From NCBI RefSeq assembly GCF_002086455.1, contig NZ_MVHC01000004.1:124001-188000 (forward strand): DNA of 64,000 nt, given 5' to 3'. The stretch is from Mycolicibacter algericus DSM 45454. Lineage in GTDB: Bacteria; Actinomycetota; Actinomycetes; Mycobacteriales; Mycobacteriaceae. The position numbers and the translations under genes were made by a program. The notes under the pieces are model-generated. The model saw only the letters and a program-made list of their open reading frames with translations. It was not told the DNA's origin and ran no database searches. How positions within the stretch are numbered: the first letter of the stretch is position 1; each line of letters starts with the position of its first letter. Of this stretch, positions 18,075-27,909 are shown in pieces.

Positions 18075-20497
18075 TCCGCACCCGACGTAGCGGTGGGGGC
18101 AGGCTGCCCGCCTGGTCAGTGCCCCGCACGGCCCCTCGGGCGGTCGTGGCCGCCTTCCTGATGGCCCTGGGCATGGCGCTCGGCTCGGCCGCCGCCCCGC
18201 ATGCCATAGCCGGCGAGCCCGGCGGAATGTCGTTCGTCCAGATCCGCGTCGATCAGGTCACCCCGGAGCTCATCACCACCTCCAGCGTCCCGGTCGTCAC
18301 GGTCTCCGGCACGGTGAGCAATGTCGGTGACCGGCCGGTGCGCGACGTGATGGTGCGCCTCGAGCAGGCCGGCGCCGTCGCGTCGTCGGCCGGCTTGCGC
18401 ACCAACCTCAGCGGCAGCAATGACCAATACCGGCCGGTGGGCCCGTTCAGCACGGTGGCGGCCGAACTGCAACGCGGCCAGGAGGCCCGCTTCACGTTGT
18501 CGGCGCCGCTGCACTCGGCGAGCCAACCGGCGTTGAGCATCGACCGTCCGGGTATCTATCCGCTGCTGGTCAACGTCAACGGCACGCCCGACTACGGCGA
18601 GCCGGCCCGCCTCGACGACGCCCGCTTCCTGCTCCCGGTGACCGGCCTACCCAAAACCGAGGCCGACGGCGATCCGCTTGCCGGCGCCGTCGCGCCCGAC
18701 ACCTCCCGGCCGGTGCGGCTGACCATGCTGTGGCCGCTGGCCGACCGGCCCCGGCTCACCCCCGGCGCGCCCGGCGGCACCCTTCCGGTTCGGCTCACCG
18801 ACGACGAGCTGGCGAAGTCGCTGGCCCCGGGAGGCCGGCTCGACGCCCTGCTGTCGGCCGCCGAGTTCGCCACCAGCCCGACCGTCGACGGCGGCGGCGT
18901 CGTCAATCAGGCGCTGTGCCTGGCGATCGACCCCGACCTGTTGGTCACGGTCAACGCGATGACCCGGGGCTACCTGGTCGCCGACTCCCCCGACGGCGCC
19001 GCGTCCCACCTGGGCACCGGCCAGGCGGCCGCCACGACCTGGCTGGAGCGGCTGCGCCGGCTGGCTCACCGCAGCTGTGTCACCGCGACCCCGTACGCGC
19101 AGGCCGACCTCGACGCCCTGGCCCGGGTCGGCGACCCCGGACTCGATGCGATCGCGGTGAGCCGGCCCTCCGACATCATCGACCGGATCCTCCAGGTGAC
19201 CTCGACGCGCGGCGCGGTCGTGCTCGGCGACGGCAAACTCACGACCGGCGCCGCCGACCTGATCAGCGCCGAGAGCTCCACAGGCGCAGCGGTGGTGATC
19301 ACTGCCGGTGACTGTTCTGCCCAGGACTCCACCACCGGCGCGTCGGCCACCGCCGACGTCACCCCGCGGCGGTTGTCGCCGCAACTGGTGGTCGCGCCCT
19401 ACGATCCGGCCGTCGGCGCGGCATTGGCCGGCATGGGCACCGATCCGGTGGCTCCGACCTACCTCGACGGCTCGCTGACCGTCCGGCTGCACCACGACTC
19501 GGCCCTGGCCCGTCGGCAGGATGCCCTCGGAGCGATGCTGTGGCGGGGGCTGGAAGCCCCGGACGGCCCCGACGAGCCGCGCGACCAGATTCTGATGCCC
19601 CCGGCGTACTGGAAGCCGCGGGTCGACGACGCCCAAGCCGTGCTGACCACGGTGGGCACCGCACTGCGGTCCGGGCTGGCGGTCCCGCGGCCGCTGACCG
19701 CGGTGATCGCCGAATCGCAGGGCGTCACCGCCGCACCGGCGCATCCGCTACCGGCCGAGCAGGCCGTGGGCGGCTTCGGCCCGGATGTCATCGGCGCGGT
19801 CACCGACGACATCGGCCGGCTGTGGGCGTTGACGTCGGCGCTGACCACCGACGTTCGCACCGGCCTGACCGGCGATCAGTACACCGCGCCGCTCGCCGAG
19901 GACATGCTGCGCGCGTTGAGCCAGTCGGAGCCGCTCGACGTGCGCAGCGGCCTGGCGGCGCAGCGGCTGTCGGTCGTCGGCGACACCGTCGCGGATCTGA
20001 TCGGCGCGGTCACCATCGTCAACCCGGCCGGGTCCTACACGCTGGCCACCGAGCACAGCCCGCTGCCGCTGGCGCTGCGCAACGATCTGGCGGTGCCCAT
20101 CCGGGTGCGGCTGCACGTCGACGCGCCGCCCGGGATGACGGTGGCCGACATGGGCGATCTGGAACTTCCGCCGGGTTACCTGCCACTGCGGGTCCCGGTG
20201 GAGGTGCGGGTCAACCAGCACTTCGTCGTCGACGTGGCCCTGCAGACCCCGGCCGGGCTGCCGTTGGGCGAGTCGGCGCGGCTGTCGGTGCACTCGAACG
20301 CCTACGGGATGGTGCTTTTCCTGATCACCATGACGGCGGCGGCGGCGCTCACCGTGCTGACCGGTCGCCGGCTGTGGCACCGCTTCCGCGGCCAGCCCGA
20401 CCGCGCCGACTTGGATCGTCCCAGTCCAGTCGACCCGAACCGCCCGCGTTCACCGGCGGCGACCGCGGGCCGCAGCAGCCGGGATGTGGACCGGTGA
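18071..20497 (+). CDS. DUF6049-family membrane protein (Rv3909-like)
   Basis: An 808-aa envelope protein of unknown biochemical role. An N-terminal signal or anchor ([24 protein letters not shown]) is followed by a very large extracytoplasmic region, beginning with an Ig-like domain ([23 protein letters not shown]) and ending with another beta domain ([22 protein letters not shown]). A C-terminal transmembrane helix ([19 protein letters not shown]) and a short basic tail close it. GTG start overlaps mutT4's stop; its own stop overlaps the murJ GTG. The constant pairing with MurJ points to a role in lipid II export or peptidoglycan assembly, as an inference from context. Confidence 0.86.
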   Translation: MIRTRRSGGGRLPAWSVPRTAPRAVVAAFLMALGMALGSAAAPHAIAGEPGGMSFVQIRVDQVTPELITTSSVPVVTVSGTVSNVGDRPVRDVMVRLEQAGAVASSAGLRTNLSGSNDQYRPVGPFSTVAAELQRGQEARFTLSAPLHSASQPALSIDRPGIYPLLVNVNGTPDYGEPARLDDARFLLPVTGLPKTEADGDPLAGAVAPDTSRPVRLTMLWPLADRPRLTPGAPGGTLPVRLTDDELAKSLAPGGRLDALLSAAEFATSPTVDGGGVVNQALCLAIDPDLLVTVNAMTRGYLVADSPDGAASHLGTGQAAATTWLERLRRLAHRSCVTATPYAQADLDALARVGDPGLDAIAVSRPSDIIDRILQVTSTRGAVVLGDGKLTTGAADLISAESSTGAAVVITAGDCSAQDSTTGASATADVTPRRLSPQLVVAPYDPAVGAALAGMGTDPVAPTYLDGSLTVRLHHDSALARRQDALGAMLWRGLEAPDGPDEPRDQILMPPAYWKPRVDDAQAVLTTVGTALRSGLAVPRPLTAVIAESQGVTAAPAHPLPAEQAVGGFGPDVIGAVTDDIGRLWALTSALTTDVRTGLTGDQYTAPLAEDMLRALSQSEPLDVRSGLAAQRLSVVGDTVADLIGAVTIVNPAGSYTLATEHSPLPLALRNDLAVPIRVRLHVDAPPGMTVADMGDLELPPGYLPLRVPVEVRVNQHFVVDVALQTPAGLPLGESARLSVHSNAYGMVLFLITMTAAAALTVLTGRRLWHRFRGQPDRADLDRPSPVDPNRPRSPAATAGRSSRDVDR

Positions 20498-23400
20498 CCG
20501 CACCGGCGCCGCAGCCCGCGCGGCCGGAGCTGACCGACGCCGCCGTGGTGTCGCGGTCATGGGGAATGGCGCTGGCCACCCTGGTCAGCCGGATCACCGG
20601 CTTCATCCGGATCGTGCTGCTGGCCGCCATCCTGGGCGCGGCGCTCTCGAGCGCCTTCTCGGTAGCCAACCAGTTGCCCAACCAGATCGCCGCGCTGGTG
20701 CTGGAGGCGACCTTCACCGCGATCTTCGTGCCGGTGCTGGCCCGCGCCGAACGCGACGACCCCGACGGCGGGGCCGCGTTCGTGCGGCGCCTGGTGACAC
20801 TGGCCACCGCCCTGCTGCTGGCGACCACCGTCATCTCGGTGGCCGCGGCGCCGCTGCTCGTCCGATTGATGCTGGGCGGCGACCCCCAGGTCAACGAGCC
20901 GCTGACGACCGCGTTCGCCTATCTGCTGCTCCCCCAGGTGATCTGCTACGGGCTGTCGTCGGTGTTCATGGCAATCCTGAACACCCGCAACATCTTCGGG
21001 GCGCCGGCCTGGGCGCCGGTGGTCAACAACGTCGTCGCGATCGCCACGCTGGTCGTCTACCTGCTGGTGCCCGGCGAACTCTCGGTCGACCCGGTGCGGA
21101 TGGGCAACGCCAAGCTACTGGTGCTGGGCCTGGGCACCACGGCGGGTGTCGTGGCCCAGACCGCGGTCCTGCTGGTCGCGATCCGGCGGGAGCGGATCAG
21201 CCTCCGGCCGTTGTGGGGCATCGACGACCGGCTCAAGCGCTTCGGCGCGATGGCCGCCGCGATGGTGCTCTACGTGTTGATCAGCCAGATCGGCCTGGTG
21301 GTCACCAACCAGATCGCGGCCACCTCGGCGGCATCCGGTCCGGCGATCTACTACTACGCCTGGCTGCTGCTGCAGCTGCCGTTCGGCATGATCGGGGTGA
21401 CGGTGCTGACGGTGGTGATGCCGCGGCTGAGCCGTAACGCCGCCGCCGGCGACGATCCCGCGGTACTGGCCGATCTGTCGCTGGCCACCCGGCTGATGAT
21501 GATCACGCTGATCCCGATCGTGGCCTTGATGACCGTCGGCGGCCCGGCGATCGGCAGCGCACTGTTCGCCTACGGCAACTTCGGTGACGTCGACGCCGGC
21601 TACCTGGGTGCCGCGATCGCCATGTCGGCGTTCACCTTGATCCCCTACGCCATGGTGCTGCTGCAGCTGCGGGTGTTCTACGCCCGGGAGCAACCCTGGA
21701 TCCCCATCGGGATGATCGTGATCATCACCGCGGTCAAGATCGCCGCATCGGTGCTGGCCCCGCAGCTGACCGACAACCCCGAGCTGGTGGCCGCCTACCT
21801 GGGCTTGGCCAACGGCCTGGGGTTCCTCGCCGGCGCGGCCGTCGGGCACATCCTGTTGCGGCGCGCGCTGCGGCCGGTCAGCGGCCACCTGCTGGGCCCG
21901 AACGTGGTCCGCACCGTGCTGGTCACGGTGACGGCGTCGCTGCTGGCAGGCCTGGTCGCCGAGGTGCTCGACCGGGTGCTCGGGCTGCGAACGCTGACCG
22001 ACCGCGGCGCGGCCGGATCGATGCTGCGCCTGCTGGTGCTGGCGCTGGTGATGCTGCCGATCATCGGTGCGGTCCTGGTGCGCGCCCAGGTGCCCGAAGC
22101 CGCCGCGGCGCTGGCCGCCGTGCGCCGCCGACTCGGCGCCCGCCATGCGCATATCGGCATCGCCAACCCACCGTCTCCCGAACCGGCCGTCCCGTACGCT
22201 GAGCACAACCGTTTGCCCACGCCGGGCGGGGACGCCACCAACGATCCCGGCCGGCACATGCCCCCGGACCACATCGCCGGTGGCTGGACCCCGAAAGGTA
22301 CGGAGGTGGCCAACAAACCCTCGGAGGGTGCCGGGGCTCGCGAGGCGTCGCGATCGGTTGCTCCGCCGCAACCCCAGCGGCCTGTCGCCGGCTCCACCGA
22401 CAACCCCGAGCCGGCCGACGAGGGCCAGCTGACCCCCGGCCTGAGCATCGCCGGCGGGCGCTACCGGCTGCTGGTGCGCCACGGCGACACCCCCCTGCTG
22501 CAGTTCTGGCAGGCCCTGGACACCGCATTGGACCGGCAGGTGGCCCTGACGTTCGTCGACCCCGACCAGACGATGCCCGAAGAGCAGCTCACCGGCATCT
22601 TGTCGCGTACCCAGCGGCTCAGCCAGATCGACCTGCCCGGCATCGCCCGCGTCCTGGACGTGGTGCGTATCGGCGCGGGCGGGCTCGTCGTGTCCGAATG
22701 GGTCCGTGGCGCCTCGCTGCAGGAGGTCGCCGGCACCGCACCGTCGCCGATCGGCGCGGCCCGCGCGATGCGGTCGCTGGCTACCGCCGCCGAGGCCGCC
22801 CACCGCGCCGGCGTGACCCTGTCGATCGACCATCCGGGCCGGGTCCGGGTCAGCATCGACGGCGACGTCACCCTCGCCTTCCCCGCGACGCTGCCCGACA
22901 CCAAGCCCGAGGACGACATCCGCGGGATCGGCGCCACCCTGTATGCGCTGCTGGTCAGCCGGTGGCCGCTGGAGGGTGCGTCCGACGGTGGGCTCGCTCC
23001 GGCCGACCTCGACGCCGCCGGCAACCCGGTCAAACCCGACTCGGTCAACCCGGAGATCCCGTTCCAGATCTCCGCCGCCGCCAGTCACGCGATCCAGTCC
23101 GACGGCGGCATACGCGGCGCCTCGACGTTGTCGAACCTGCTGCAACAGGCCACCGCGCTGCACGAGCAGACCGAGTTGCTGGGCCCCGTCAGCGATGAGC
23201 CCCCCGCGCCGCGTGCGGCGCCGCCGGTGGATGCCGAGATGCGTGCCGAGCGGCGACGCCGGGTGTTGATCGGCGCCGGCATCGGCGGCGCCGTCATCCT
23301 GGTCGCGCTGCTGGTGCTGGCCTCCGTGCTCAACCGGATCTTCGGTGACGTCAACGGGCTGGACAAAACGGAGCTGGGCTTGAGCAGTCCGTCGGCGTCG

Positions 23401-23880
23401 TCGTCACAGCCTGGCTCGAGCACACCGGGGAGCACCGTGAAACCCGTTCAGGCGACGGTGTTCTCGCCCGGCGGCGAGGCCGACCGTCCCCAGGATGCCG
23501 GGCTGGCGATCGACGGAAATCCCGCGACCTTCTGGTCGACGGACACCTACTCCGATCCGGTGCCCTTCCCGAATTTCAAGAGCGGCGTCGGGCTGATACT
23601 GCAACTACCCAAGCCGACGGTGATCGGCAGCGTCGGGATCAACGTCTCCAGCACCGGAACCCGGGTGGAGTTGCGGTCGTCGACGACGCCGCGGCCGACC
23701 CGGCTCGAGGACACCACGCTGCTGGCGCCCGCCAAGGCGCTGCAGCCCGGTACCAACAAGATCTCGGCCGACTCGTCGGCGCCGACGTCGAACCTGCTGG
23801 TGTGGATATCGACGATGGGCAACACCGGCGGTGAGAGCCGCACCCAGATCTCCGAGATCACCGTGCAGGCGGCGTCCTAG
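20494..23880 (+). CDS. murJ: Lipid II flippase MurJ (MviN) fused to pseudokinase and C-terminal sugar-binding-like domain
   Basis: Moves lipid II across the membrane for peptidoglycan synthesis; 1128 aa. Residues about 1-545 are the MOP-fold flippase (14 or so helices; SRITGFIRIVLLAAILG, NQIAALVLEATFTAIFVPVLAR). A disordered linker leads to a pseudokinase (about 645-890): GGRYRLLVRH start, the VAIK Lys replaced (QVALTFVD), no HRD, and no DFG (DGDVTLAFP). Then a membrane helix (GAVILVALLVLASVL), and an extracytoplasmic discoidin-like domain (IDGNPATFWSTDTYSD). In mycobacteria PknB phosphorylates the pseudokinase and FhaA binds it; both partners are encoded in this window. GTG start overlaps the upstream stop. 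Confidence 0.94.
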   Translation: MTAPAPQPARPELTDAAVVSRSWGMALATLVSRITGFIRIVLLAAILGAALSSAFSVANQLPNQIAALVLEATFTAIFVPVLARAERDDPDGGAAFVRRLVTLATALLLATTVISVAAAPLLVRLMLGGDPQVNEPLTTAFAYLLLPQVICYGLSSVFMAILNTRNIFGAPAWAPVVNNVVAIATLVVYLLVPGELSVDPVRMGNAKLLVLGLGTTAGVVAQTAVLLVAIRRERISLRPLWGIDDRLKRFGAMAAAMVLYVLISQIGLVVTNQIAATSAASGPAIYYYAWLLLQLPFGMIGVTVLTVVMPRLSRNAAAGDDPAVLADLSLATRLMMITLIPIVALMTVGGPAIGSALFAYGNFGDVDAGYLGAAIAMSAFTLIPYAMVLLQLRVFYAREQPWIPIGMIVIITAVKIAASVLAPQLTDNPELVAAYLGLANGLGFLAGAAVGHILLRRALRPVSGHLLGPNVVRTVLVTVTASLLAGLVAEVLDRVLGLRTLTDRGAAGSMLRLLVLALVMLPIIGAVLVRAQVPEAAAALAAVRRRLGARHAHIGIANPPSPEPAVPYAEHNRLPTPGGDATNDPGRHMPPDHIAGGWTPKGTEVANKPSEGAGAREASRSVAPPQPQRPVAGSTDNPEPADEGQLTPGLSIAGGRYRLLVRHGDTPLLQFWQALDTALDRQVALTFVDPDQTMPEEQLTGILSRTQRLSQIDLPGIARVLDVVRIGAGGLVVSEWVRGASLQEVAGTAPSPIGAARAMRSLATAAEAAHRAGVTLSIDHPGRVRVSIDGDVTLAFPATLPDTKPEDDIRGIGATLYALLVSRWPLEGASDGGLAPADLDAAGNPVKPDSVNPEIPFQISAAASHAIQSDGGIRGASTLSNLLQQATALHEQTELLGPVSDEPPAPRAAPPVDAEMRAERRRRVLIGAGIGGAVILVALLVLASVLNRIFGDVNGLDKTELGLSSPSASSSQPGSSTPGSTVKPVQATVFSPGGEADRPQDAGLAIDGNPATFWSTDTYSDPVPFPNFKSGVGLILQLPKPTVIGSVGINVSSTGTRVELRSSTTPRPTRLEDTTLLAPAKALQPGTNKISADSSAPTSNLLVWISTMGNTGGESRTQISEITVQAAS

Positions 23881-23961
23881 GCGCCACGGCGCCGCGAGCA
23901 GTACGGCCGGCCTGTGCACAACTGAAGTGCCGTCGGGCCGCCGGCTGGTTACTGTCCGCCC

Positions 23962-24582
23962 ATGGGTCACCCGGAGCGCAGCGACGCCGAACTGCTGGCC
24001 GCGCACGTCGCCGGCGACCGCCACGCATTCCAGGAGCTCTACGGTCGCCACCAGCGTCGGCTCCGCCGGCTGGCCCGGCTCACCACCGGTTGCCCCGAAG
24101 ACGCCGAGGACGCCCTGCAGGAGGCGATGCTCTCGGCGCATCGCAGCGCCGGATCGTTTCGCTACAACGCCGCCGTCGGCAGCTGGCTGCACCGCATCGT
24201 GGTCAATGCCTGCCGGGATCGCCTGCGGCGCAACCGGCTTCACCCGTCGGTACCGCTCGCAGAGTCTCCGGCCGTCGCCGATCGCACCACCGAGGTGGAG
24301 ACCGCACTGGAAGTGCGCGCGGCGCTGCGCCGGTTGCCGACCGAACAACGCGCCGCAGTGGTGACCGTGGACATGCACGGCTACTCCATCGCCGACGCCG
24401 CCCGCGCACTCGGTGTGGCGCAGGGCACGGTCAAGAGCCGCTGCGCCCGCGGCCGGGCCCGGCTCGCGGTACTGCTGGGCCGAGACCACACCGGTCCCGC
24501 CGCTCCGGTCCGCCCGGCGGCCCGGCGGATAACCTTGGCAGCTGAGGGTGTCCTGCACGGTCGGGTCGACGACTGTGCATAG
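23962..24582 (+). CDS. sigM: ECF RNA polymerase sigma factor SigM
   Basis: Directs RNA polymerase to stress-type or late-growth promoters; 206 aa. Region 2 (ELLAAHVAGDRHAFQELYGRHQRRL, DALQEAMLSAHRSAGSFRY) and region 4 (LRRLPTEQRAAVVTVDMHGYSIADAARALGV as separate blocks, AQGTVKSRCARGRARL) are intact. The tail after LAVLLG is about 35 residues of unrelated sequence (ending HGRVDDCA), longer than the short tail of M. tuberculosis SigM. It reads into DNA where the partner anti-sigma gene would start. The next gene is a shortened rsmA homologue, so control of this sigma factor may differ from the usual. Confidence 0.91.
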   Translation: MGHPERSDAELLAAHVAGDRHAFQELYGRHQRRLRRLARLTTGCPEDAEDALQEAMLSAHRSAGSFRYNAAVGSWLHRIVVNACRDRLRRNRLHPSVPLAESPAVADRTTEVETALEVRAALRRLPTEQRAAVVTVDMHGYSIADAARALGVAQGTVKSRCARGRARLAVLLGRDHTGPAAPVRPAARRITLAAEGVLHGRVDDCA

Positions 24583-24610
24583 CCACGAAGCGAGCGGGAG
24601 CGGCACTGCG

Positions 24611-25108
24611 ATGGACGCAGCTGATCGAGAAGGCCGGGAACGGCGCCCGGCGCATTCGAGCCGACCATTGCCCCGGCTCAACCGGATCGCCGCGATCGCC
24701 GGGGGCGCGGCCGCGCTGCTCGCGGTCGGATTGGGCACCGCGGCGCTGATCCGGTTTCCCGGTGACACCCCCAGCGGACCCCGCTCCTTCGACGCCATCA
24801 CGGTGGCCTCCGAACCGACACCGGTGTTGCCGCTGACCGAAGCGGAGATCCTCGAGCTGCTCGACCGCAGCCCCGAGTACGGCGCGCTGGCGGACCCCGG
24901 ACGACGGGCCGGCTGCCTGGCCGCCCTGGGCTATCCGGCCGGGACCCGCATACTGGGCGCACGCGAGCTCGCCGTCAACGGTCACCCCGGCATCGTGCTG
25001 CTGCTGCCCGGCGCCTCTCCCGACACGGTCATCGCGCTGGCGGTCGCCCCCAACTGCAGCTCCGCCGACACCGGGCTGCTGGCCGACACCAGCGTCCGCC
25101 GCCCCTAG
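24611..25108 (+). CDS. rsmA: RsmA-like membrane protein lacking the anti-sigma domain
   Basis: In M. tuberculosis the SigM antagonist RsmA (Rv3912) has a cytoplasmic anti-sigma region, a helix and a periplasmic domain in about 254 aa. Here the helix ([22 protein letters not shown]) and the periplasmic domain ([59 protein letters not shown]) match, but only about 24 residues precede the helix; the roughly 85-residue sigma-binding part is absent. Alternative starts GTG 24575 and GTG 24548 add at most 21 residues of unrelated sequence. ATG 24611 has GGGAG 10 nt upstream. It may be a non-functional antagonist or a receptor stub. Confidence 0.78.
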   Translation: MDAADREGRERRPAHSSRPLPRLNRIAAIAGGAAALLAVGLGTAALIRFPGDTPSGPRSFDAITVASEPTPVLPLTEAEILELLDRSPEYGALADPGRRAGCLAALGYPAGTRILGARELAVNGHPGIVLLLPGASPDTVIALAVAPNCSSADTGLLADTSVRRP

Positions 25109-25141
25109 CCGGCGCCTCGGACCCCGTCCGTATCGGTGCCG

Positions 25142-25168
25142 GGGAACATCGCCCCCTACGCTGACGTT
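25142..25168 (+). promoter_or_regulatory. SigH-type promoter for trxB-trxC
   Basis: GGGAAC at 25142-25147 is followed after exactly 17 bp by CGTT at 25165-25168, matching the actinobacterial SigH/SigR consensus (GGAAC, 16-18 bp, CGTT). The trxB start lies 38 bp downstream. M. tuberculosis trxB2-trxC is known to belong to the SigH oxidative/heat regulon, so disulfide-stress induction is expected. Confidence 0.75.
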
Positions 25169-25205
25169 GGTAGCCCCAGTAACGGTCCGAGCGGAAAGGC
25201 CCTCG

Positions 25206-26201
25206 ATGTCTGAGACACCGACCATCCACGATGTGATCATCATCGGTTCCGGCCCGGCCGGGTACACCGCGGCGATCTATGCCGCTCGGGCGCAGCTGGC
25301 GCCGCTGGTGTTCGAGGGCACCTCGTTCGGCGGGGCGCTGATGACCACCACCGAGGTGGAGAACTTCCCCGGCTTCCGCAACGGCATCATGGGCCCGGAG
25401 CTCATGGACGAGATGCGCGAGCAGGCGCTGCGCTTCGGCGCCGACCTGCGCATGGAAGACGTCGAGTCGGTGGCCCTCGACGGCCCGGTCAAGTCCGTCG
25501 TCACCGCCGAGGGCGAAACCCACCGGGCACGCGCGGTCATCCTGGCCATGGGCGCCGCCGCCCGCTACCTGAACATCCCCGGCGAGCAGGAACTTCTCGG
25601 CCGGGGCGTCAGCTCGTGCGCCACCTGCGACGGCTTCTTCTTCCGTGACCAGGACATCGCGGTGATCGGCGGCGGCGACTCCGCGATGGAGGAAGCCACC
25701 TTCTTGACCCGGTTCGCCCGCAGCGTGACCCTGGTCCACCGCCGGGAGGAGTTCCGCGCCTCGAAGATCATGCTCAACCGGGCTCGCGACAACGACAAGA
25801 TCCGGTTCCTCACCAATGCGGTGCCGGTCGCCGTCGAAGGTACGGACACCGTCACCGGGCTGCAGGTGCGCGACACCGTGACCGGCGCGGAGACCACCCT
25901 GCCGGTGACCGGCGTGTTCGTCGCGATCGGCCACGATCCTCGCTCGGAAATGGTGCGGGAAGCGGTGCAGGTCGACGCGGACGGCTACGTGCTGGTGCAG
26001 CAGCCGAGCTCGCGCACCTCGTTGCCGGGGGTGTTCGCCGCCGGCGACCTGGTGGACCGCAGCTACCGGCAGGCGATCACCGCGGCCGGAACCGGCTGTA
26101 CGGCCGCCATCGACGCCGAGCGCTGGCTGGCAGAGGCCGCCGACGCCGCCGAAGCCGCGATGAACCCAGCTACCGAAACCTTGATGGGAGCACCACAGTG
26201 A
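25206..26201 (+). CDS. trxB: Thioredoxin reductase
   Basis: FAD enzyme that uses NADPH to reduce the thioredoxin encoded next; cytoplasmic; about 331 aa. FAD-binding [10 protein letters not shown] at the N-terminus, redox centre CATC ([10 protein letters not shown]) near residue 140, NADPH-binding [10 protein letters not shown] followed by HRRxxF-type [10 protein letters not shown], and the terminal FAD motif [10 protein letters not shown]. Start ATG 25206 with GGAAAGG upstream; further in-frame sequence to 25167 overlaps the promoter and is excluded. It overlaps trxC (GTGA). Together they maintain protein thiols under disulfide stress in parallel with mycothiol. Confidence 0.96.
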   Translation: MSETPTIHDVIIIGSGPAGYTAAIYAARAQLAPLVFEGTSFGGALMTTTEVENFPGFRNGIMGPELMDEMREQALRFGADLRMEDVESVALDGPVKSVVTAEGETHRARAVILAMGAAARYLNIPGEQELLGRGVSSCATCDGFFFRDQDIAVIGGGDSAMEEATFLTRFARSVTLVHRREEFRASKIMLNRARDNDKIRFLTNAVPVAVEGTDTVTGLQVRDTVTGAETTLPVTGVFVAIGHDPRSEMVREAVQVDADGYVLVQQPSSRTSLPGVFAAGDLVDRSYRQAITAAGTGCTAAIDAERWLAEAADAAEAAMNPATETLMGAPQ

Positions 26202-26530
26202 CCGACAACCACAACACGGTGACCGTCTCCGACGCCACCTTCGCCACCGACGTACTGGCCAGCGCCAAGCCGGTGCTGGTCGACTTCTGGGCAACCTGGT
26301 GCGGACCTTGCAAGATGGTCGCCCCGGTCCTCGAGGAGATCGCCGCCGAGCAGGCCGACCAGCTGACCGTCGCCAAGCTCGACGTCGACGCGAACCCCGA
26401 AACGGCACGGGAATTCAGTGTGGTGTCGATTCCCACGCTGATCCTGTTCAAAGACGGTCAGCCGGTCAAGCGGATCGTCGGGGCCAAGGGCAAGGCCGCC
26501 CTGCTGCGCGAGCTTGCAGACATCGGCTGA
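26198..26530 (+). CDS. trxC: Thioredoxin (TrxC-type)
   Basis: Small dithiol protein of 110 aa that reduces protein disulfides, itself reduced by the upstream TrxB. The active site is WCGPC within [21 protein letters not shown]; the cis-Pro is in [13 protein letters not shown], and [16 protein letters not shown] completes the fold. GTG start overlaps the trxB stop. A 7-bp hairpin lies about 20 bp after the stop. Confidence 0.96.
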   Translation: MTDNHNTVTVSDATFATDVLASAKPVLVDFWATWCGPCKMVAPVLEEIAAEQADQLTVAKLDVDANPETAREFSVVSIPTLILFKDGQPVKRIVGAKGKAALLRELADIG

Positions 26531-26548
26531 CCCCGACTTGAGTCGTCG

Positions 26549-26567
26549 GGGATCCCACCCGGATCCC
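26549..26567 (+). terminator. Candidate hairpin after trxC
   Basis: GGGATCC (26549-26555) and GGATCCC (26561-26567) form a 7-bp stem with a 5-nt loop, 18 bp after the trxC stop. There is no T-run after it, so it would be a mycobacterial-type (non-canonical) terminator at best. Confidence 0.35.
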
Positions 26568-26688
26568 GCACCTTTCTGGCCTCGCCGTTTTCAATAAATC
26601 GGCCAGCATCTGAGACAATGCTGCCTAACCTGCTGGCAACCGTCAGCTACGTTTTCGCTGCCAACAGCGACGACTGGAGGGCTCAGTA

Positions 26689-27909
26689 ATGTCGGGTCGG
26701 CATCGCAGCGCAGACGACGCGCTGCGCCGGGGCGACCGCAGCGGCGCCGTCGTCGAGATCCGCGCAGCGCTGGCCGCATTGGGCCTGGTGGACAGCCCCG
26801 ACGCGGACCTGACGACCGGCAAACACGTCGCGCTGGACGTGTTCGACGACGACCTCGACCAGGCGGTGCGCGCCTTCCAGCAGCAGCGCGGACTGCTGGT
26901 CGACGGCATCATCGGCGAGGCCACCTATCGGGCACTCAAAGAGGCGTCCTACCGGCTGGGTGCGCGGATCCTCAATCACCAGTTCGGGGCGCCGATGTAC
27001 GGCGACGACGTGGCCACGCTGCAGGCCCGCCTGCAGGACCTGGGTTTCTACACCGGCATGGTCGACGGCTACTTCGGTATCCAGACCCACAATGCGCTGA
27101 TGTCCTACCAGCGCGAATACGGCTTGTACGCAGACGGCATCTGCGGCCCGGAAACGTTGCGCTCCTTGAACTTTTTGGCCTCGCGGGTGACCGGCGGTTC
27201 ACCGCACGCGATCCGCGAGGAGGAGTTGGTACGGCGCTCGGGGCCGCGGCTGTCCGGCAAGCGGATCGTCATCGACCCGGGCCGCGGCGGCGGCGACCAC
27301 GGACTGATCACCCAGACGCCGACGGGTCCGATCAGCGAAGCGGATATCCTGTGGGACTTGGCAAGTCGCTTGGAAGGCCGGATGACCGCGATCGGGATGG
27401 AGACGTTCCTGTCCCGTCCCAACGGCCGCAGTCCGTCGGATGCCGAACGGGCCGCCACCGCGAACGCCGTCGGCGCCGACCTGATGATCAGTCTGCGCTG
27501 CGCCGCCCACGTCAGTCCGGCGGCCAACGGTGTGGCCTCCTTCCACTTCGGCAACTCCCACGGATCGGTATCCACCATCGGCCGTAACCTCGCGGACTTC
27601 ATTCAGCGAGAAATCGTGGCGCGCACCGGTTTACAGGACTGCCGGGCGCACGGCCGGACGTGGGACCTGCTGCGGCTGACCCGGATGCCCACCGTCGAGG
27701 TCGACGTCGGCTACATCACCAGCCCGCGTGACCGCGGGATGCTGGTCTCGCCCGCGACGCGCGACGCCATCGCCGAGGGGATGCTGGCCGCGGTCAAACG
27801 GCTGTACCTGCTCGGCAAGAACGACCGGCCCACCGGCACGTTCACGTTCGCCGAATTACTGGCCCATGAGCTGTCGGTCGAGCGGACCGGCCGGCTCGGC
27901 GGCGGTTAG
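26689..27909 (+). CDS. cwlM: CwlM, amidase-fold regulator of peptidoglycan synthesis
   Basis: A 406-aa cytoplasmic protein (no signal peptide). Two N-terminal peptidoglycan-binding-type repeats (AFQQQRGLLVDGIIGEATYRAL; SYQREYGLYADGICGPETLR) precede an amidase_3 domain. The zinc site is degraded: the usual PGHGG is PGRGG (IDPGRGGGDHG), and the second His in the SxH motif is Arg (ISLRCAA), while the Glu (ISEADI) remains. In mycobacteria CwlM is an essential PknB substrate that activates MurA rather than cleaving wall; the Thr-rich C-terminal site is present as PTGTFTF. Its stop overlaps the convergent Rv3916c-like stop by 4 nt. Confidence 0.94.
   Translation: MSGRHRSADDALRRGDRSGAVVEIRAALAALGLVDSPDADLTTGKHVALDVFDDDLDQAVRAFQQQRGLLVDGIIGEATYRALKEASYRLGARILNHQFGAPMYGDDVATLQARLQDLGFYTGMVDGYFGIQTHNALMSYQREYGLYADGICGPETLRSLNFLASRVTGGSPHAIREEELVRRSGPRLSGKRIVIDPGRGGGDHGLITQTPTGPISEADILWDLASRLEGRMTAIGMETFLSRPNGRSPSDAERAATANAVGADLMISLRCAAHVSPAANGVASFHFGNSHGSVSTIGRNLADFIQREIVARTGLQDCRAHGRTWDLLRLTRMPTVEVDVGYITSPRDRGMLVSPATRDAIAEGMLAAVKRLYLLGKNDRPTGTFTFAELLAHELSVERTGRLGGG

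Noticed and set aside
21115..23163. 682-residue minus-strand frame opposite murJ
   Set aside because: His/Gln/Arg/Gly-rich antisense shadow of murJ, no domain signature, no ribosome-binding site.
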